NCBI GenBank assembly: GCA_012295275.1
Contig: CM022670.1
Span: 11,362,083 to 11,426,082 of the forward strand
Direction: 5' to 3'
Origin: Chrysomallon squamiferum
Lineage: Eukaryota; Mollusca; Gastropoda; Neomphalida; Peltospiridae
Length of the DNA stretch: 64,000 nucleotides
Of the stretch, positions 38,852 to 46,337 are shown one piece after another; positions within the stretch are counted from its first letter, which is position 1; every line of letters begins with the position of its first letter. The notes under the pieces are model-generated. The model saw nothing but the letters and a program-made list of their open reading frames with translations, did not search any database and was not told the DNA's origin. The translations under genes and the position numbers were made by a program.

Positions 38852-41800
38852 AGACCAGTATCAGGCCTTAATACAGTTTGCTGACTGCATATCTGCCAGA
38901 ACAGCAAAAGATGTAAGTTGATCTTTTATGTTTATTAATGGAATGGTATGTTGAATCCAGTACTGAAAATATTTACACCGGAATACAGTTTTGCATATAT
39001 CAATTAAAGCATTCAGTATGCTTCACTTTATTAACAAAAGCATTAAACACCAATAAATAGATAAATAGTGTGTTTGAAATATTTTATTGTGCCTGAAATA
39101 TCATTTCATATATCAGTTTTATATATAATAAAAATACTTCAGATGGCTTTCTGTGATACCATTAAGTAAACAAATATATTTGTTCCAGTCTTTGGATGGT
39201 CAGAACATCTACAATGGATGTGATACACTGAAAATTGACTACTCAAAATTAACCAATTTGAATGTGAAGTATAATAATGACAAGAGCAGAGACTACACAC
39301 GTCCTGAACTCCCATCTGGTGATGCCCCAATAGATCAGGCACTGCAGTTCTGTGGTAAGTGGTTACTGTTCGTTGTTTCGTTTTCTCAGGTCTTCAACTT
39401 GTACTTTTAATAAACCACTGCGCAATCTCTTCATACGCTTTGATGATTTTTGTTTTAATCAGTGGTACCATTTAATATTAAGTTACTGAAACAGTTTAAT
39501 TTGTGAAGGAAAAGTGGTTTTTGTTTGTACCAATTGATATAAAGCATTATCAGAAAAATAATAGTTTATTCCATTATCCCTGTTATGAGACTGAATGCAC
39601 TTATGCAAAATGGATTGAAATATATTCATAGCTGTAATGAGAGAAAAAAAGTGTTACGTATATTTACATTAAATTTTTTTTTTTTAAATAATAAATAAAA
39701 CAAAATAACTTAGGCAACAAGAAATACAAAAATAAGACTTTAAATTTCAGATTTGTACACCACACCTAGTATGTATTTTATTTCTTAATTTTTAAATCTC
39801 ACATCTACTATCAAGCTGATGCTCGATTCTGTTTCTATCAGATTTCTGCTGATACAAAATATTTTATGCATTAAGAATTGTTAATAATAGTGAAGTGATT
39901 TCCATATCAGCATGCATATTGTTAATGGGTATATTCTCATAACAAAATAGAAAATGATTTCATTTTTCTCTCAGTGCAAGATAAGTTAGTAAGACTGTGT
40001 TACATTTTGAATTAAAAACCGATCTGATTATTAATCTGTATTATTTATCTTATAAAAAGAGGTATGAAGTAATTACATTTATATTTTCAGTATATTAGTA
40101 TCTTTTTTTTTTTTTGATTGACAGACCACATAAACATTCATTTCAGGTTTAAACCTCTGTTCATTAGAATTCATATGTTCATGAAATTTGTGTTCTGAAA
40201 TACTAGAAACTAAATAATGGTTTGCGTATTTATGTGCTTTATTTTATACTTTGATTATGCATTTAACCATACATTTACATGTTCATGTCATTTTCCCTAT
40301 CATTTAGTTACACCAGTAATTTTCTGTGTGCTGTATTCCAAGTTTTATTTGCATGCTCATATGTTGCTGGCTTTAATCTATTCTGCTTCTGCCTGGAACT
40401 TTCTGTACTTTCCAGCTATTGCAGTAAAGTAAATATGGTCACGTACAAGGCAAAAGGCATTTGCACAAAAACATTTCATTTAAACAATTTCTGTTTACAA
40501 GCTACTAAATTTACTATTTTAAGGGTGTTTTAACCATTTCACTTCAGCTGCAACTATGTATATTGTTTAAAATTTATGTTTTGTAAAGAGCAGAATTGCA
40601 ATGACTTTTGACTTACATGTATCATATTAAGACTTTTTGGCTTATCTGCTCACACACAAGTGGGTTTTCTCACTCATTAACCAATCCTACCTTGTTTGTA
40701 ACCATATTAAGGTGCACCTGGGGTAATATCGTCGCCGTTTGCCGCTGTGCCTGGGCTTGGACACCCCCACCTTACTGCATATGGTGCTGCCGCTGCTGCT
40801 ACAGGCTGGAGGTATGCCGCTTACTGGTACTCAGTTAGCCTACCATACATCATTAATGACTCGAAACATCACAAACGGTTGTACCCAATATTGTTAACAG
40901 TTACATTCTAAACTAGATGACTTAAGATCTTAAAAACTTTTATTTTGTAACTAGAACGTTTCTGTCTCGTTGAGACAGCGTGCAAGTGTCTCGTTTAGAA
41001 AGTAAGGTAGCATTATACTAGTAAGTTGTATACCTGTATTGGATTGACTAACTCTTGTTTCTAAATACCGTCCATACACATTTGCTTGTTTTTGGAATTA
41101 ATTTCAGATATGCTGTTTCTGTTCAGAAACCAGTGACTTAATAAAAAAGTTAGAAATCAGTTCTGTTCACAAAATTATACGAACAAAATTTAACATTTTA
41201 AATATTTTTATGTTTTGTATTGAGAAAATTTTGGTACTTGAAAGCATGTCAAAAACTGACTGGCTAAAAAGCAAATTACAAAATTACTTTTATTCTGGAC
41301 ACAGTCAAACAGCATATCTAGCAATCAGTTGGTTACAAAGTTTATTTTCTTCTGAAATTAGAAAACATGTAGCAAAAGTTAAAATATTAAATACCGATTG
41401 ATTGTGAAATTGTCTAAGAAAAGCAAAACCAATTGTAACCTTGTAACCTTATAACTAAAGATTTATATTAATTTACAGAGTTAACACAAAAATAATTATT
41501 TAAAAAAATAAAAAAGACAAAATTGGAAAATGGGAAATTGAAAGCATTTATGACAAAATGCATTTATTTAAAATGCCTTCTGTCACTCACTAGAAGTATA
41601 TTTAGTTACATTATAACTTTTTGCAAAGATAATTTTGTTGGTTTTGTTGGGGATTTTGGTTTAGCATATTTCGACATCTGAAAATTGGTATAAAACTGTA
41701 GTTTTAATCGCTTTGCATGCAGTTAGTTATCAAGCCCTCAGGTTTGTTTTGTTGCTTTTTTGTCCACATGTGTGTGTGACTAACATGAAAATGAAGATTA

Positions 41801-42316
41801 AGGACTCGTATTAAGAAAGAAAAAAAAAATTATATATATTAATTGACTAACAGATGAAGGTATTAATACAAAATCTTTCCCTTTTGTTGTAGCCCCTGGT
41901 TTTGGTAGTCTAGCAGGTGAGTTTGTACAATGTGGCATCCTAGGATTGGCATGTTCTTTAAACTAATTGTGGCCACAAACAGTCTTTCATTTCTCATCTG
42001 TTTATATTTGTAAAAAAAAAAATGGTTTCTTATTTTCAGTCTCTGTCTGTGCTTCTAACTCGTTTCTGTTTCAGTCTTGGTGTTTGGTGCTACCTTTTCA
42101 CTCTGAATTGATTATGCTCTTTTTCAGCTGAAAACTGTCGACTTTCTCCAACTTCAGCTTTTCTGTGCTGAACTTAATGACAAAAAGAGCATGATGAAAT
42201 TTTAACAAAATAAAAACAAAATAAGCTGATTGAGAACATTAATTAAATTATTAAATGTATTATTTTTTATTGTTATATATTTAATTATTATACAGTTAAT
42301 GGATTTTTATTAAGAT

Positions 42317-42356
<40 letters not shown>

Positions 42357-42939
42357 TATCAGTTTTGCTAATAGAGTTAATTACCTAGTTTTTAATAAAC
42401 TGTTCTGGGTCTGTTTTAAGACTGTTTGTATTTGGGTGGATGATTTCAGCAATATTTACGATATCATTCAACCGATTCCTTATTCTCTCTGTTAATTATT
42501 AATGTAATTATACCTACTGATATTTGATAACCCTGATATCTTCATAACATTAAAAAAATAATAATAATAAAAAAATAAATTCTCATCTTGTAATTTGGAT
42601 TTGATGATAAGAATATTTGGAAATAAGTAACAAACAGTATGTTTAAACAAGAAATCAGTACACATTACATTGTGTCTCTCAACCTTTGTAGACTTACTTC
42701 TTAAAATATAATAATACAGCTGCTTTAAATTTCAAGCTTGTTTTTTTTTTTTTTTTTTTTGTAGTATCCTTTTTCTCATCTTTGCTATTATAATTATATT
42801 AAAGTGACTCTTTCCTATCACTATCAGTCTGCTAATTTTATTTTATTTATTATTTATTTATTTGTTTATTTATTATATGAATCTTAGTCAAGAACCAGAT
42901 AGAGCAAAGAATTTTCTAAATCATTAAACTGCTGCTGCA

Positions 42940-42973
<34 letters not shown>

Positions 42974-44788
42974 GATTTACTTTGCAAAAGCAAAATAATC
43001 TTATTAATCTTTTTTTTTTTATCTCAAAAAGCTTTAAAAGCTATTCTAATATTCTTATCTGCAAAATGCATAAAATACCATTATTTCTAAATTAATTTTA
43101 AAATTATTTTCCTTATCTCAGTGCTTGTATAGTAAGAAAATGATTTTATTTTTCCTATGGAAATTACTAATATTTCTGAACAACTCATAATGCTGATGAA
43201 CCAGCCAAAACAATAACACATTTGATTATGATTTTGTTTTTATGTATTTTCCAGCTATGCCTACAGCTATGCCAGGGTATGGGCCTTTACCAGGATCCTT
43301 TGGTGCAGCCCGCCTAGGCATGCCTATGCCAATTACCACAGGCAGTAGTGTCATTCTGGTCTCAAATCTTGATGAACAGGTAAGATGTCTCGATTATTTT
43401 CAATCCGAAGCATCGGCATTGTCAAAACAATACTTCAGATGAGAAAAATATAAACCAAAACAAAAAACTGATAACACTGAAATTCCTGTTGGTAATAATA
43501 TGTAAACAAACTTTGTTTTAACTTTCGATATATTTATAGAGAGAGAGAGTTTTTAAAGAGCAGATAAATTAGGAAAATTGCTATAACTAAAATAAGTGTG
43601 ACAGCATTAATTTTAAGGGTTCTTCTTTCATTTCAGATTTAGAAATTACAAATTTGTGTGTTTGTGTGATTTGATCTGCAAACTGTCAGGAATGAAAATA
43701 ATATAAGAAGCTTTTGTTTATGTTAGCTAATTTAACTGTTTCTGTGGTACTTACGTAACTGAAGACCAGTCACACAGACAAATAGAGTAACAAAAATAAC
43801 GCGTTTTATCTGTTTATGGTGAAAGATAGTTGTCAGGTGCAGAAGTTGAACAGGTTATAATAAGATTCTTACACGTTATGCAAATCCTGTAATTTAAAAC
43901 TGCCAGGCTGCAATGATGTCATTATTCAGTTTTATCCTTGAATAATTGATTTAAAAGTGAAATGGGATGAAAATTATTATTCAAGTTAAAAATGATAGGG
44001 TGACGTTAGCCATTACAATTTTAATGCATACAAGCTTCTGTTGTTGGATGCTTTGTTACTGGTTACGTCTCCATTTATTACATTTTTATTTTTTTTATTA
44101 ATTTATTTTTAAACTGAGATTCCTAGTTTTATTAGAGCCTAATACAGTTAAATTTTATCATAAAGTGGTGAATCCATTCTCCAAAATATTGAGATTTTTT
44201 AAATTTGAAATTAGATCAGTAATAAAACAACTAAATTGAATATCGTATATTTATATTTATTAACAAAATTGATTTTAAAAAATTAAGCCAAAACTAAAAA
44301 GCATAAACAGAACAAAGAATTTATGGATTTGCAAACAAGGTAATCAGAGTGTGGCTAATTTTATACATTTGTTTAGTTTGCTTTATTTGGGAATTTTGTT
44401 AGCTGCTTTTTTTTTTTTTTTTTTACCACTCTCCAAAAAAACCCCAACAATAAATGAATAAAATAAAATAAAATAAAATAAAATACATAATAGTATAAAT
44501 GAATAAGATTTAAAAAATGAAAAATGAAAAACAGCATTACTTAGCATACCTGGTGAAAACATTGTCCTCCTTCACTCTGAATCCATCGCATCCAGTTTGA
44601 ATAGTAGGCTGTTAGTTTATTTATTTCCTTTCTCATAAACTTAAAGTGATGGTTTTAGATTTTTGTTATGTGGAAAGTAATTCATTTCAGATGGTGTTGG
44701 GTGAAAATAGTGACTATTTTGTCCCAAGGAAATAGTATTGTTTTGGAATTTGATGTGTTTACAGTACAATATTCTTATGATTCTGTTA

Positions 44789-44819
<31 letters not shown>

Positions 44820-46303
44820 GATGATAGAGAATTCAAATAAAACAAATTTAGTTACATTTCATCCTAATAAGCAAATTTGACTACATCTGATTATTTAAAG
44901 TTTCTGCAGTTAAAAACTTCACTTCGTAGTAAATATAGCAGCATGCTTTGCTTACTCAGTAGTCTGCATAATACATTTATTGGTGCAGGTTTTCTTCCTT
45001 AGGTGGAGCCAGTCAACAGTGCATGCCTTTCGCATGGATTCCAAACTTTAACCTGCATATATATATATATATATGTACATTTATATATTCTACTGGTGTT
45101 TCTTTTGTTCAGAAGTTTAAATTACAGTGTAAAACTAATTTCTGTGTACGCACTGGTCAGAATTTTGTGTTTCTACTTCATTGTAGTCTGTCATGGTAAC
45201 AATGTGAGAGGAGCCTCGCATTAAAAGATCATTATTTTATTTGATGACGATTTCTAAATTTAACTTTTCTTTATTTTTGTAATTACTGAGAATTGATTAA
45301 GCTTTTTTCTTTTAAATTTTTAAATTTTATCTATAATATCTCCTTTTTTTTATTGGAGAATGAAACAAGTTAATGGAGGCAGTCTTTAAGCAGTCTTCAT
45401 ACAGTTTGATTAATGTAATATTTTTAAAAAGTTACGCGAGTCGTTCTGAATCGCACATTTATTACCATGACAGTGCTACTGTAGTCTTATTTTACATCAG
45501 TTTTGGGGATGTTCACCACTTCTAATATGAATTTTCCCTTTTTTTTTTTTTTCTTTGTTCCTGCCCCGTCTCTGATGTTTCAAACAATCACGTTGCGGTG
45601 TCCGTCTCCATGTGGACTCTCTATGTTGCTACTTGGACTGACTCTTGCTCTGCTCCTAACTGTTCCTCTACTTTAGAGTGTCGCGCCAGATGCTCTTTTT
45701 ACCCTTTTTGGTACGTTTATAAGCACTCTTTTCTTTTTCTATGTAGAAAATAGCACCAGGAAAATGCTTTTTAAACAAACAAACAAAAAAAATCAGTTAT
45801 CATTTAAAATAGATCATTTCCATTAAATTGTTCTAAGATGAGCATCTGAATCTTTAATTTTGCAGTTTTGAGATAGTAATTTTTTATTTTTATTTTATTT
45901 TATTTTTTTTTGGCTACTAATAAAATTAATAATATTTTGTAAACCTATTCGTTACTGTTTAGTTTAAAACAGTAATTATTTTTGTAACCTGTTTAGAAAC
46001 ACATTCTTTTCTGTGAAATTTGCTATTGACATAATTTAAAATCTTCAGAAATGAAGGTATTTCATATGAAAATTTAGAAAAATCGAAACGAATTTATTGA
46101 TTTGAATTTCTTATTAAAAATTAGAAATACAATGCCAATCCAGCATAATAAAAATAATTTAAAAAAAAAGAAAAAAATTAAAATTTACAGGGCTTTTTTG
46201 TATTTTTATCTCGAAACCTGGATGCACTATTGTATTTGTGCAGTTAAATGTTTTTGTAAAGTAATAATAAATATTAATAAGAAGTCCTGGCTTTCTAACA
46301 TTG

Positions 46304-46337
<34 letters not shown>

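Larger units (their letters stand above)
39355..43254. other. PTBP intronic region around the alternative linker exons
   Basis: It contains the 100-nt exon (40712-40811) and the 24-nt mini-exon (41893-41916). Several closely spaced acceptor-like CU-rich segments lie at 42035-42165 (each ending in TTTCAG or TTCAG) with no following donor or frame; they may be PTB-binding or decoy acceptors. T tracts lie at 42319-42353, 42740-42761 and 42943-42972. The frame at 41210-41401 has no recognised domain. Confidence 0.55.
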
